Source: CAWJNF01 sp963844235 (lineage in GTDB: Bacteria; Actinomycetota; Thermoleophilia; Gaiellales; Gaiellaceae). From it: a DNA stretch of 64,000 bases. The notes beneath the pieces are model-generated. The model ran no database searches and was not told the origin of the DNA. It worked only from the letters and a program-made list of their open reading frames with translations. Positions 9,097-16,394 of this stretch are shown here, piece after piece; the first letter of the stretch is position 1, and every line of letters begins with the position of its first letter. The stretch lies in assembly GCA_963844235.1 (NCBI GenBank), contig CAWJNF010000008.1:1302001-1366000 (forward strand). Reading direction: 5' to 3'. The position numbers were made by a program, and so were the translations under genes.

Positions 9097-10237
9097 CCGA
9101 CTCGTCCCAGGAGATACGGATCGGCGTGCCCTCGCGCCCGCGCAGCTGCGGGAAGCGGTCGCCGGCCACCTTTGCGAGCAGCCGCTCGCCTCCCAGCGTC
9201 AGGTGGAGCTTGACGAGATCGCCGAGGTACTCGACGAAGACGATCTCCGGCCGGGCGCTGTTGACCTCACCCTCCTCCGTCGCACCGTCGTCGTGGACCC
9301 GGACCGCCGCCGCCCTGACCGCCAGCGAGGCCGCGGAGCCGACCTGGAGCTCGGACCCCGGCGCACGAACGCTCGCCTTGACGTGCCCGTCGTCGACGAC
9401 GAGCCGATCGCCTTCCCTGGAGGCCACCGTTCCGCGAATGATGTTGTTGTCGCCCATGAACGAGGCGACGAGCTCGTTTTCCGGCCTCGTGGAGATCGTC
9501 AGCGGATCGGCGACCTGCTGGATCCGGCCGTCGTGCATGACGACGATCCGGTCGGCCATCGAGAGCGACTCCTCCTGGTTGTGCGTGACGTGGATGAACA
9601 TGAGGCCGAGCTGGCGCTGCAGGTTGCGCAGCTCGACCCGCATCCGGAGCTGAAGCAGGCGGTCGAGATCGCCGAGCGGCTCGTCGAGCAGGAGCGCCTT
9701 CGGGCTCGTCACGAGCACGCGAGCAAGCGCGACGCGCTGCTGCTGTCCCCCCGAGAGCGCCCGTGGCTTGCGATCGGCCAGCTGCGTGAGGCCCACCATC
9801 TCGAGCGTCTCCATGGCGCGCCGGCGACGCTCTTCCTTCGGCGACCCGTGCATCTTGAGGCCGAACTCGACGTTCTCGACCACCGAGCGGTGCGGGAAGA
9901 GCGCGAAGTGCTGGAACACGGTCGTCGTCGGCCGCTTGTCGGGCGGAAGGCCCGCGAGGTTCTCGCCGTCGAGCACGATCTCGCCCGAGGTCGGCGTCTC
10001 GTGCCCGCCGATCATGCGGAGCGTCGTCGTCTTGCCACAGCCCGAGGGGCCGAGCAGGACGACGTACTCGCCGTGCTCGATCGTCAGGTTCACGTCGTCG
10101 ACGGCGACGACGCCCCCCGCGAAGATCTTCGTCAGAGAGCGTAGCTCGAGGCCCGAGCTCGCCGACGGAGCCGGAACGGAGGGGGCGGCCGGTGCCGCCC
10201 CCTCCTCCTGATTCGACGTCCGGGCCTCGTCCGCCAT
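9074..10237 (-). CDS. ABC transporter ATPase, PotA-like with TOBE domain
   Basis: 387 residues. It energises the importer. Walker A GPSGCGKT is at residues 63-70, the Q-loop near FQHFALFPH, the signature LSGGQQQR at 161-168, and Walker B ALLLDEP at 181-187. The region after about residue 260 (NIIRGTVASREGD...) is the TOBE regulatory domain typical of the polyamine/sulfate/sugar class. The first 30 residues are an Ala/Pro-rich extension. It begins 3 bp after the binding-protein gene. Confidence 0.9.
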   Translation of the reverse strand: MADEARTSNQEEGAAPAAPSVPAPSASSGLELRSLTKIFAGGVVAVDDVNLTIEHGEYVVLLGPSGCGKTTTLRMIGGHETPTSGEIVLDGENLAGLPPDKRPTTTVFQHFALFPHRSVVENVEFGLKMHGSPKEERRRRAMETLEMVGLTQLADRKPRALSGGQQQRVALARVLVTSPKALLLDEPLGDLDRLLQLRMRVELRNLQRQLGLMFIHVTHNQEESLSMADRIVVMHDGRIQQVADPLTISTRPENELVASFMGDNNIIRGTVASREGDRLVVDDGHVKASVRAPGSELQVGSAASLAVRAAAVRVHDDGATEEGEVNSARPEIVFVEYLGDLVKLHLTLGGERLLAKVAGDRFPQLRGREGTPIRISWDESDVQLLGA

Positions 10238-10240
10238 TCC

Positions 10241-11761
10241 TCAGGCGGCGAGGAACTCGTTCCAGCGCTGGATCTGGTACTCGTTCTCCTCGAAGTACGA
10301 GTTCCAGGTGAGGTAGTTGCAGGCGCGGTCGGCGAACGAGCCGCCGTCGCGAACCTGGCCGGCCTTGACGTCTCCTACCTGGCCGGTGATGCCCGGCAGG
10401 TCTTTCGCGGCGGCCTCGCCGTCGATCCAGAACGCGTACTCCTCCGGCTCGACGAACTGCCGCGAGGTCTCCTGGACGGCGTTGTAGTAGCCCTGGCGCA
10501 TCATGATGGCCCCGGGCTCGCCCGAGTGCCACCAGTTGATGTAGTCGTAGCACGCCTGCAGGAGGCTCGGATCCGCCTCGGCCTCCTTGGAGATCGAGTG
10601 CGTCGAGCACCAGCCGCGGAAGCCCGACGGCGGGGCCGCGTAGCGCACGTTGATGCCCTGTGCCACGAGCAGCGCCACGGCCGGCGACCACATCGACTCG
10701 ATCACGACCTCGCCCGAGGCCATGAAGTTGACAGACTCGTCGAAGGTCGTCCAGAAGGCGCGGAAGTGGTCCTTTGCCTTCAGATCGAGGAGGATCGAGA
10801 CGATCCCGTCGATCTCCTCCTTCGTCATGTTGCCCAGCGACCCGAAGGTCATCATCCCCGACGCCACGGCCGCCGCCGCCGCGTCCTGGAGCCCGATACC
10901 CGGGTCGTTCAGGAGCGCGACCCGCCCCTGGTAGCTCGCGTTGAAGAGCTCCGGCCAGTCGACCGTCTCCGGCTCCTGGGCGATGACGTCGGCGTTGTAG
11001 CCCATCGAGTCCATGTTGAAGTTGTTCGGCGGCCCGATGGTGTAGAGAGGCTCGTCGCCGACCGTCTGGCCGGTCGACTCGTCGACCCAGGAGACGAGCA
11101 GGCCGTCCAGCTCGCTCGGCGTCTCCGACGAGCTCGGCCAGTTGCCGGTCTTCTCCGGGTCGATGTACAGGGTGCGGAAGGGCGCGTCGCCGTCGCCGTA
11201 CGTGCACGTCGTCGAGGCCGGATCGACCTTGCCCTGGCTGATGAGCGGTGACATCTGCCCCCAGTTGGTGATCTTCGCGATCTCCTCGTTGTGGAAGTTG
11301 CCCGCCTGGAACGCCTGGTTGTACTGGTACGTGTAGCCGGAGAAGACGTCGAACGAGCCCGGCTGCGTGATCGCCTTCTGCACCATCGTCACCGAGTCGG
11401 TGACGTCGAAGGCGAGGGTGTAGCCGAGCGCCGCCTCGCCGGCGGCCTTGATCGGGTCGATCAGGTCGACGCCGAGCCCGGTGACACGCAGCGTGCCGGT
11501 GAACTTCGGCGCGTCGGCCGGTGGAGCCGCCGGCTCCCCGCTCGGAGGAGCGGCCGCAGGCTCACTCGGAGCAGCAGGCTCACTCGGAGCCGCAGCCTCG
11601 TCGTCGCCGCCGCACGCCGCCGCGAGCCAGCCGAGCCCGAGCGCCGCGGCCATGCCGGCGCCGCCCTTCATGACGTCGCGGCGGGTCATGCCCCGCTTCT
11701 TGCACTCGTGATCGAGATGCTTCTCGAGCTGATCTCGATCGAGCTCCCTCCAGTCTCCCAT
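10241..11761 (-). CDS. Extracellular solute-binding lipoprotein, PotD-like, with twin-arginine signal
   Basis: 506 residues, much longer than E. coli PotD (about 350). A cytoplasmic N-tail of 24 residues precedes the twin-arginine motif MTRRDVMKGG (RR at 27-28), a hydrophobic stretch and a lipobox LAAAC ending at C50, so it is exported folded and lipid-anchored. An Ala/Pro/Ser/Glu tether follows (about residues 55-85). The remainder has the PotD-like two-lobed pattern (VTDSVTMVQKAI..., YNADVIAQEPETVDWPELF, PPSGFRGWCSTHSISKEA). It is the first gene of the transporter operon, with its own -35/-10 promoter about 90 bp upstream and a GAGGAGAAAGGAG leader. The ligand is unknown; polyamine itself is only one option. 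Confidence 0.87.
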   Translation of the reverse strand: MGDWRELDRDQLEKHLDHECKKRGMTRRDVMKGGAGMAAALGLGWLAAACGGDDEAAAPSEPAAPSEPAAAPPSGEPAAPPADAPKFTGTLRVTGLGVDLIDPIKAAGEAALGYTLAFDVTDSVTMVQKAITQPGSFDVFSGYTYQYNQAFQAGNFHNEEIAKITNWGQMSPLISQGKVDPASTTCTYGDGDAPFRTLYIDPEKTGNWPSSSETPSELDGLLVSWVDESTGQTVGDEPLYTIGPPNNFNMDSMGYNADVIAQEPETVDWPELFNASYQGRVALLNDPGIGLQDAAAAAVASGMMTFGSLGNMTKEEIDGIVSILLDLKAKDHFRAFWTTFDESVNFMASGEVVIESMWSPAVALLVAQGINVRYAAPPSGFRGWCSTHSISKEAEADPSLLQACYDYINWWHSGEPGAIMMRQGYYNAVQETSRQFVEPEEYAFWIDGEAAAKDLPGITGQVGDVKAGQVRDGGSFADRACNYLTWNSYFEENEYQIQRWNEFLAA

Positions 11762-11850
11762 CCCCTCTGTGCTCCTTTCTCCTCGCCGGCCTATCCGTCA
11801 GTGTGAGGATCACGGAGGCCGGACACCGCCTCGCGCGCCGTGACGGCTCT

Positions 11851-11880
11851 TGTATACGTGCTTTCGACCCCGCACGTCAA
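11851..11880 (-). promoter_or_regulatory. Vegetative-type promoter of the ABC importer operon
   Basis: On the minus strand TTGACG (11880-11875), an 18-bp spacer, then TATACA (11856-11851), about 90 bp before the ATG at 11761. This is the best -35/-10 match in the window. It lies in the 233-bp spacer between the alpha/beta hydrolase gene and the binding-protein gene, so the importer and genes after it can be expressed apart from the upstream catabolic genes. Confidence 0.7.
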
Positions 11881-11994
11881 CAGCGACCGGCTGAAGTCCG
11901 ACGTTCGCTGTAGCGGGGTCCAGGCTGCCGCACCGGATCGCGCTCTCACATGCTTCTGAGACGTCATCGGGCCGAGTTTGTTGGGTCGGCGCAC

Positions 11995-12885
11995 TCAGGC
12001 GGACGCCGCCTCCCCGCCGACCGCGAGCCCGGTCGTCGCCCTTCCGTGCCGCGTCAGGAAGTCGATCACGACCCGTGCGTACTCCTCGGTGGCGTCGAAC
12101 ACGTTCGAGTGGGCGGCTCCCCGGATGACGTGCTTCTCGGCGTTCGGAATCCCCTGGTAGATGCCCTCCTGCCCGCACCCGTTCGGGCCCTGGTCCCACG
12201 GCGTCATGACGTCCTCGTCGCCGCCGATCACGAGCGCCGGCGAGGTGATCTTCGGCAGCAACGGCGTCAGGTCCATGTCGCACATCGCCTGGCAGGCGGC
12301 CGTGAACACCTCGGTCGTGTTCGAGTCGCGCAGGATCGTCTGGATGTGGTCGGAGAGCGCGACCTGGTCCTGTGACTCGAGGAAGGTCTTGGAGACGCCC
12401 TGCCAGGTGATCAGCTCGGCCAGCAGCCGGCTGCCCGGGCCGTCCGGATCCGTACGCGCGATGTCGATCCAGTTCTTGAAGATGAGCTTGCCCATCACGC
12501 CGAGCTTCGCCGCCGCGCAGTTGATGACGACCGACGTCGTCCTGTCCGGGTACTTGCCTGCGAAGGCGATGGCGACCATGCCGCCCATCGACGTCCCGTG
12601 CACGTGGGCCTGCGGGGTCCCGAGCACGTCCATGAGCGCGGCCAGGTCGTCGGCCCAGACCTCCATGTCGTAGTGCTGGGAGGGCTTGTCGGACACGCCG
12701 TAGCCGCGCATGTCCCAGTCCACGACCATGAAGCCGGCGTCGGCGATGAGGGGCGTCACGGGATCGAGGTTGTAGTGGCCGAAGCCGGCGCCGTGGATCT
12801 GCACCACCGGCTCTCCCTCCCCGGTGATCCGGTGCCAGACGTTGATGCCGTTGACCTCGATCATCTGTCCTTCGGGAAGCTCCAC
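11995..12885 (-). CDS. Alpha/beta hydrolase
   Basis: 296 residues. Serine hydrolase fold: oxyanion segment HGAGFGH (31-37), nucleophile elbow HGTSMGG with S99, acid in GGDEDVMTPWD, and the histidine in RGAAHSNVF. The GTG start at 12885 follows a strong AGGAAAGGAG site. It is the last gene before the transporter promoter. Family members hydrolyse esters, C-C bonds (meta-cleavage products), epoxides or lactones; here it probably handles an intermediate of the cyclic amide/imide route. A methylated-carboxyl ester or lactone is possible but not shown. Confidence 0.8.
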   Translation of the reverse strand: MELPEGQMIEVNGINVWHRITGEGEPVVQIHGAGFGHYNLDPVTPLIADAGFMVVDWDMRGYGVSDKPSQHYDMEVWADDLAALMDVLGTPQAHVHGTSMGGMVAIAFAGKYPDRTTSVVINCAAAKLGVMGKLIFKNWIDIARTDPDGPGSRLLAELITWQGVSKTFLESQDQVALSDHIQTILRDSNTTEVFTAACQAMCDMDLTPLLPKITSPALVIGGDEDVMTPWDQGPNGCGQEGIYQGIPNAEKHVIRGAAHSNVFDATEEYARVVIDFLTRHGRATTGLAVGGEAASA

Positions 12886-12913
12886 TGGCGCTCCTTTCCT
12901 CGCAGTCGATGGC

Positions 12914-13702
12914 TTACGCTTCGTCGATCGTTATCTGGACGGTCTCCGGCGAAAGCTCGTAGATGTCATGGCGGAGCTCGTCGTTGGTCGTGTAGCCACG
13001 CTTCGGCAGAACGCGGCGCTCGAGCGTGAACCGGGCTGGGCTCTGCGCGAACGGGAACGGCTTCATGCTCACGCGCCACGCACCGGCGGGCTCCAGCTGG
13101 AGAGCCACGTCCTCCCCCAGCGCGTTCGGGGCGGGCCCGACCTCGTCGGCCTCCCCGGCCTCGAGGTCCTTGAGGCAGAAGTACAGCGACAGCCGGTCGT
13201 ACATCTGCAGAAGCTTGTAGTTCGTCCAGCGGTCGTCATCGGAGACACCGAGGTCTGCCGAGATAGAGCTGTAGCGCTCCTCCTGCTCGCCGACGAACTC
13301 GTCCACCAGCTCCTTGTGCTCCGCCTGACCGCTGAGGCCGAGGCTCGGCTGCGTGCCGTAGCGCCCGTTGTAGATCCCGGCCCCATGCATCGAGATCATC
13401 ATCCCGGCGTACGGGTCCTCGTGCGTCACGGCGGCGATGCACGCCCGGTAGAAGGCGAGGTGCACCGGCACAGGGACGTCGAGGAAGGCGCGCGGGCGCT
13501 CCCGCTCCGGATCCCAGCCCGGGCGGCGGTCCCAGACGCCCCAGCCGTCGTCGTGGCGGGTCGCCGCGAGCACCATCGACTCCCGCGGCGCCGGCGCCGC
13601 GAAGCCGTCTCCTCCCCACGCGACGGCCAGCTGCCCGGACAGATCTGCGTGATCGGGCTGGAGCACGAGCTGCCAGCTGTCGCCGCGGTCACGAACCAGC
13701 AT
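12914..13702 (-). CDS. DUF3891-family protein
   Basis: 262 residues, matching what I remember of DUF3891: an N-terminal QPDHADLSGQLA box, a HDDGWGVWD motif, HGAGIYNGRYG in the middle and a C-terminal beta-rich half. The conserved His/Asp clusters (HADLSGQ, RHDDGW, SMHGAG) look like metal ligands of an HD-like hydrolase, but no member has, to my knowledge, a proven reaction. The ATG at 13702 has an AGGAAGGGG ribosome site and overlaps the annotated end of the preceding amidase by 14 bp. Its position inside the cyclic-amide cluster suggests a hydrolytic step, which is inference. Confidence 0.7.
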   Translation of the reverse strand: MLVRDRGDSWQLVLQPDHADLSGQLAVAWGGDGFAAPAPRESMVLAATRHDDGWGVWDRRPGWDPERERPRAFLDVPVPVHLAFYRACIAAVTHEDPYAGMMISMHGAGIYNGRYGTQPSLGLSGQAEHKELVDEFVGEQEERYSSISADLGVSDDDRWTNYKLLQMYDRLSLYFCLKDLEAGEADEVGPAPNALGEDVALQLEPAGAWRVSMKPFPFAQSPARFTLERRVLPKRGYTTNDELRHDIYELSPETVQITIDEA

Positions 13703-14354
13703 TGGTAGCCCCTTCCTGCGGGCGGGCCGGATGAGATCCGGCCCCTACACCGTCGTCGGCGAGGTACGAGAGCACCTCGTCGAGCGACACGACGTCGCCG
13801 TACTTCGTGTCGATGTCGTACAGGTTCGCCTCGTGCGCGGCCGGGTTCCGGTCGCCGACGGCCTCGCGGGGCACGACGACCCGGTAGCCGTGCTGGAGCG
13901 CGTCGACGGCCGTGGCGCGGACGCAGCCCGACGTGGACGCTCCGGTCACGATCACCGAGTCGCACGCCTGCGAGGCGAGGATGCTCGCGAGCGTGGTCCC
14001 GAAGAACGCCGAGGCGAAGCACTTCACCAGCACCGCCTCGCCCTCGAGCGGCGCGATGCGCGGGTCGATCTCGACCCAGCGGCTTCCGGCTTCGAGGGTC
14101 AGCAGCGCCGGCACCTTCTCGATGAAGGCCTTCGCTGCCGCCTTGGCGGCGGCATCGAAGGCTACGGTGGTGTAGACGATCGGGAATCCCGCTCCGCGGA
14201 ATTCCCGAAGAAGCTCCTGGATTGCCGAGACCACCTCGTCCAGGTCGCAGACGAGAGGCGAGGCAGGATCGGTGAAGCCGACGTTGACGTCGACGACGAT
14301 CAGGGCCGGCCGCTCACCGAGCCCCGCTCTGCCATGGAATCCCTCGAACCTCAT
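13689..14354 (-). CDS. Isochorismatase-family amidohydrolase 2 (N-carbamoylsarcosine amidase-like)
   Basis: 221 residues as read. Triad: D22 (VVDVNVGFTDP), K111 (VLVKCFASAFFGT) and C144 (GASTSGCVRATAVD). The start has a textbook AAGGAGG site. It shares with amidohydrolase 1 the blocks VxREAVGDR.xAxHEANLxDIxxKYxDVVSL. The family-like sequence ends at VLSYLADD; the last 20 or so residues (GVGAGSHPARPQEG...) are encoded by a copy of the dispersed palindrome and the spacer behind it, so the repeat appears to have replaced the original stop codon. Probable role: hydrolysis of a terminal amide or carbamoyl group downstream of ring opening. Confidence 0.85.
   Translation of the reverse strand: MRFEGFHGRAGLGERPALIVVDVNVGFTDPASPLVCDLDEVVSAIQELLREFRGAGFPIVYTTVAFDAAAKAAAKAFIEKVPALLTLEAGSRWVEIDPRIAPLEGEAVLVKCFASAFFGTTLASILASQACDSVIVTGASTSGCVRATAVDALQHGYRVVVPREAVGDRNPAAHEANLYDIDTKYGDVVSLDEVLSYLADDGVGAGSHPARPQEGATNAGS
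13724..13748 (+). repeat. Dispersed palindrome, copy 2
   Basis: GGGCCGGAT-GAG-ATCCGGCCC plus CTAC. It lies just upstream of the DUF3891 gene and inside the 3' end of the second amidase frame. Confidence 0.9.
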
Positions 14355-14387
14355 CGGCGCCTCCTTACCCGCGCCCCGCCGCGTTCT

Positions 14388-14415
14388 GTAGGGGCCGGAT
14401 ATATCCGGCCCCTAC
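14388..14415. repeat. Dispersed palindrome, copy 3 (perfect 28-bp form)
   Basis: GTAGGGGCCGGATA and its exact complement TATCCGGCCCCTAC with no spacer. It lies between hydantoinase B and the second amidase, co-directional genes. Identical to copy 4. Confidence 0.93.
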
Positions 14416-14450
14416 GACCGGGGCAGGCGCCAGTGTGAGTCCCTCTTCGA

Positions 14451-16382
14451 TCATGCTGGTTCCGGAATTCCGTCGCCCGCGCGCACGCGCGCGAGTGCCT
14501 CGTCCCCCGGCTCGAGCGCCGACCAGCGGAGCGGCGTCGCCGGTGCCGGCGGCGCGAGCCGGGTCTCCTCCTCGCAGCGCTCGAGCAGCTGCTCGAGCGG
14601 CGGCCCGAAGTCGAACGCGAGCGCCTCCCCACGCTGCTCGCGCTGGCGAGCTCGCTCGGCCTCCGTGGCGTCGGCGTCCACGCTGCCGTCGTCGCCGAGC
14701 ACGACGCCGTAGCCCTCACTCGCGAACTCGCGGCTGACGAGCCCGAACGAGACGTCGCGCGCGACCGCCTCGGCGGGCCGATCGAGCCGGTCCTTCCAGC
14801 CTCCACCGCCGGCCGTGCGGTACACGAGCATGTCGCCGGGCTCGACGTGGACGAGATCGCACTTCGACGGCAGGATCTCCTCGGTGCCGTCAGCGCGCAC
14901 GAGCCGCTTGGAGGAGCGGCCGCCGGGCCAGCCCCCGAGCACGCCGAACGGGCGTGTCAGCCAGCGGTCGTCGTGGATCGACACCTCCCCCGGCTCGAGG
15001 TAGATGTAGCGCTTCTCGACGCCGTTGCCGCCGCGGTGGAACCCGGGCCCGCCCGAGTCGGTCACGGTGGTGTAGCCGTCGATCCGCATCGGGTAGTAGG
15101 CCTCGAGGTACTCGGTCGGGATGTTCTCGAACAGCGGCCACCAGGAGTGCCCGTCCATTCCGTCGCCGATCGGCCGGCCCGGAATGCCGCCGTAGAGGAT
15201 CTCCATCGAGTAGAAGAACTCGCCCTGCGTGTCCCAGCCCGAGTACAGCATGTACGGGCTGGTGCCGTAGCCGGACGCGGTGTTCAGCTCGGGCGCCTGC
15301 TTGCAGAGTGCGCCGCCGAGGACGTCGAAGAGGCGGGCAAGCGCATGGGTGCGGCAGCCGAGCGCGGCCGGGAAGCGAGGACGCAGCAGGCTCCCCTCCG
15401 GCATGACCACGTGGAGCAGGGGGTAGAAGCCGTCGTTGAAGAGGATCTGGGGATCGTTGACCATGATCAGGTAGATCCCGATGAACATCTTGAACATGCC
15501 CTCGGAGAGGTAGAAGTTGATCGGTCCGAGGGCCTGCGGATCGGTGCCCGACCAGTCGAAGAAGGCGTGGTCGCCTTCCCGCCAGATGGTCAGCTTCATC
15601 TTGAACGGCCCGTTGCCGAGGCCGTCGTCGTCGATGTAGTCCTCGAAGCTCTGCGGCACCTCCGGGATGGCGACCTGGATCAGCGTGCGCATCGCCTCAT
15701 AGGTGCGGTCGAGGAGCTTCTGCAGCGTCGCGAGGTAGACGTCCTTGCCAAACCGGTCGCAGAGCTCCATCATGCGCTTCTCGCCGGCCCGGCAGCCCGC
15801 GACGATCGCGAAGAGGTCAGCCCGGTTCACCTCGGGCAAACGCATGTTGTTGAGGATCAGGCGCAGAACGTCCTCCTGCACCTCTCCCCGCTCGATGATC
15901 TTGAGCGGCGGGATGATGAGACCCTCCTCGAAGATGGTCTTCGCGCCCGTGGGCAGCGAGCCCGGCAGCGGGCCGCCGCAGTCCATCTGGTGACCGAACT
16001 GCGACGACCAGCCGATCAGCTCGTCGTCGTAGAAGATCGGGACGAGGACGAGCCAGTCGTTCGTGTGCGAGATCGACGCGGAGCACTTGAACGGGTCCGA
16101 TGTGAGGATCACGTCGCCGGGATAGATCCCCCGGTCCCACTCGTCCATCATCTCGTTGATGTAGGCACCGAACTGGCCGACCACCATGCGGCCCTTCGGG
16201 TCCGTGATCATCGGGAACTCGTCGTGCTGCTCCCTGATGACCGGGCTCATCGCCGAGCGGAAGAGCACCGCGTCCATCTCGTAACGGGCGCTCTTGAGCG
16301 CGCCCTCGATGATGTCGACCGTGACCGGGTCGACGTCGATGTCGGGGATCTCGGCGATCCGCGGTTTCTCGATCGTTGCCAT
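14451..16382 (-). CDS. hyuB: Hydantoinase B / oxoprolinase-type subunit
   Basis: 643 residues. HyuB subunit of the ATP-dependent hydantoinase/5-oxoprolinase/acetone carboxylase superfamily. Visible family blocks: DPVTVDIIEGALKSARYEMD at the N-terminus, SPVIREQHDEFPMI, a GDVILTSDPF box, CGGPLPGS, PLLHVVMPEGSLLRP, and the C-terminal FHRGGNGVEKRY and DRLDRPAEAV. It is 12 bp after hyuA, so the two subunits are made together. Known members use ATP to open hydantoin, N-methylhydantoin or 5-oxoproline rings. Together with the metal-dependent hydantoinase at 5633-7045 the cluster has two independent ring-opening systems. Confidence 0.88.
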   Translation of the reverse strand: MATIEKPRIAEIPDIDVDPVTVDIIEGALKSARYEMDAVLFRSAMSPVIREQHDEFPMITDPKGRMVVGQFGAYINEMMDEWDRGIYPGDVILTSDPFKCSASISHTNDWLVLVPIFYDDELIGWSSQFGHQMDCGGPLPGSLPTGAKTIFEEGLIIPPLKIIERGEVQEDVLRLILNNMRLPEVNRADLFAIVAGCRAGEKRMMELCDRFGKDVYLATLQKLLDRTYEAMRTLIQVAIPEVPQSFEDYIDDDGLGNGPFKMKLTIWREGDHAFFDWSGTDPQALGPINFYLSEGMFKMFIGIYLIMVNDPQILFNDGFYPLLHVVMPEGSLLRPRFPAALGCRTHALARLFDVLGGALCKQAPELNTASGYGTSPYMLYSGWDTQGEFFYSMEILYGGIPGRPIGDGMDGHSWWPLFENIPTEYLEAYYPMRIDGYTTVTDSGGPGFHRGGNGVEKRYIYLEPGEVSIHDDRWLTRPFGVLGGWPGGRSSKRLVRADGTEEILPSKCDLVHVEPGDMLVYRTAGGGGWKDRLDRPAEAVARDVSFGLVSREFASEGYGVVLGDDGSVDADATEAERARQREQRGEALAFDFGPPLEQLLERCEEETRLAPPAPATPLRWSALEPGDEALARVRAGDGIPEPA

Positions 16383-16394
16383 GTTCGCCGCCCC

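Noticed and set aside
11850..11860. TTGTATACGTG as a GntR operator
   Set aside because: The GTATAC core is better explained as the -10 (TATACA) of a promoter with a matching TTGACG -35 at 18 bp.
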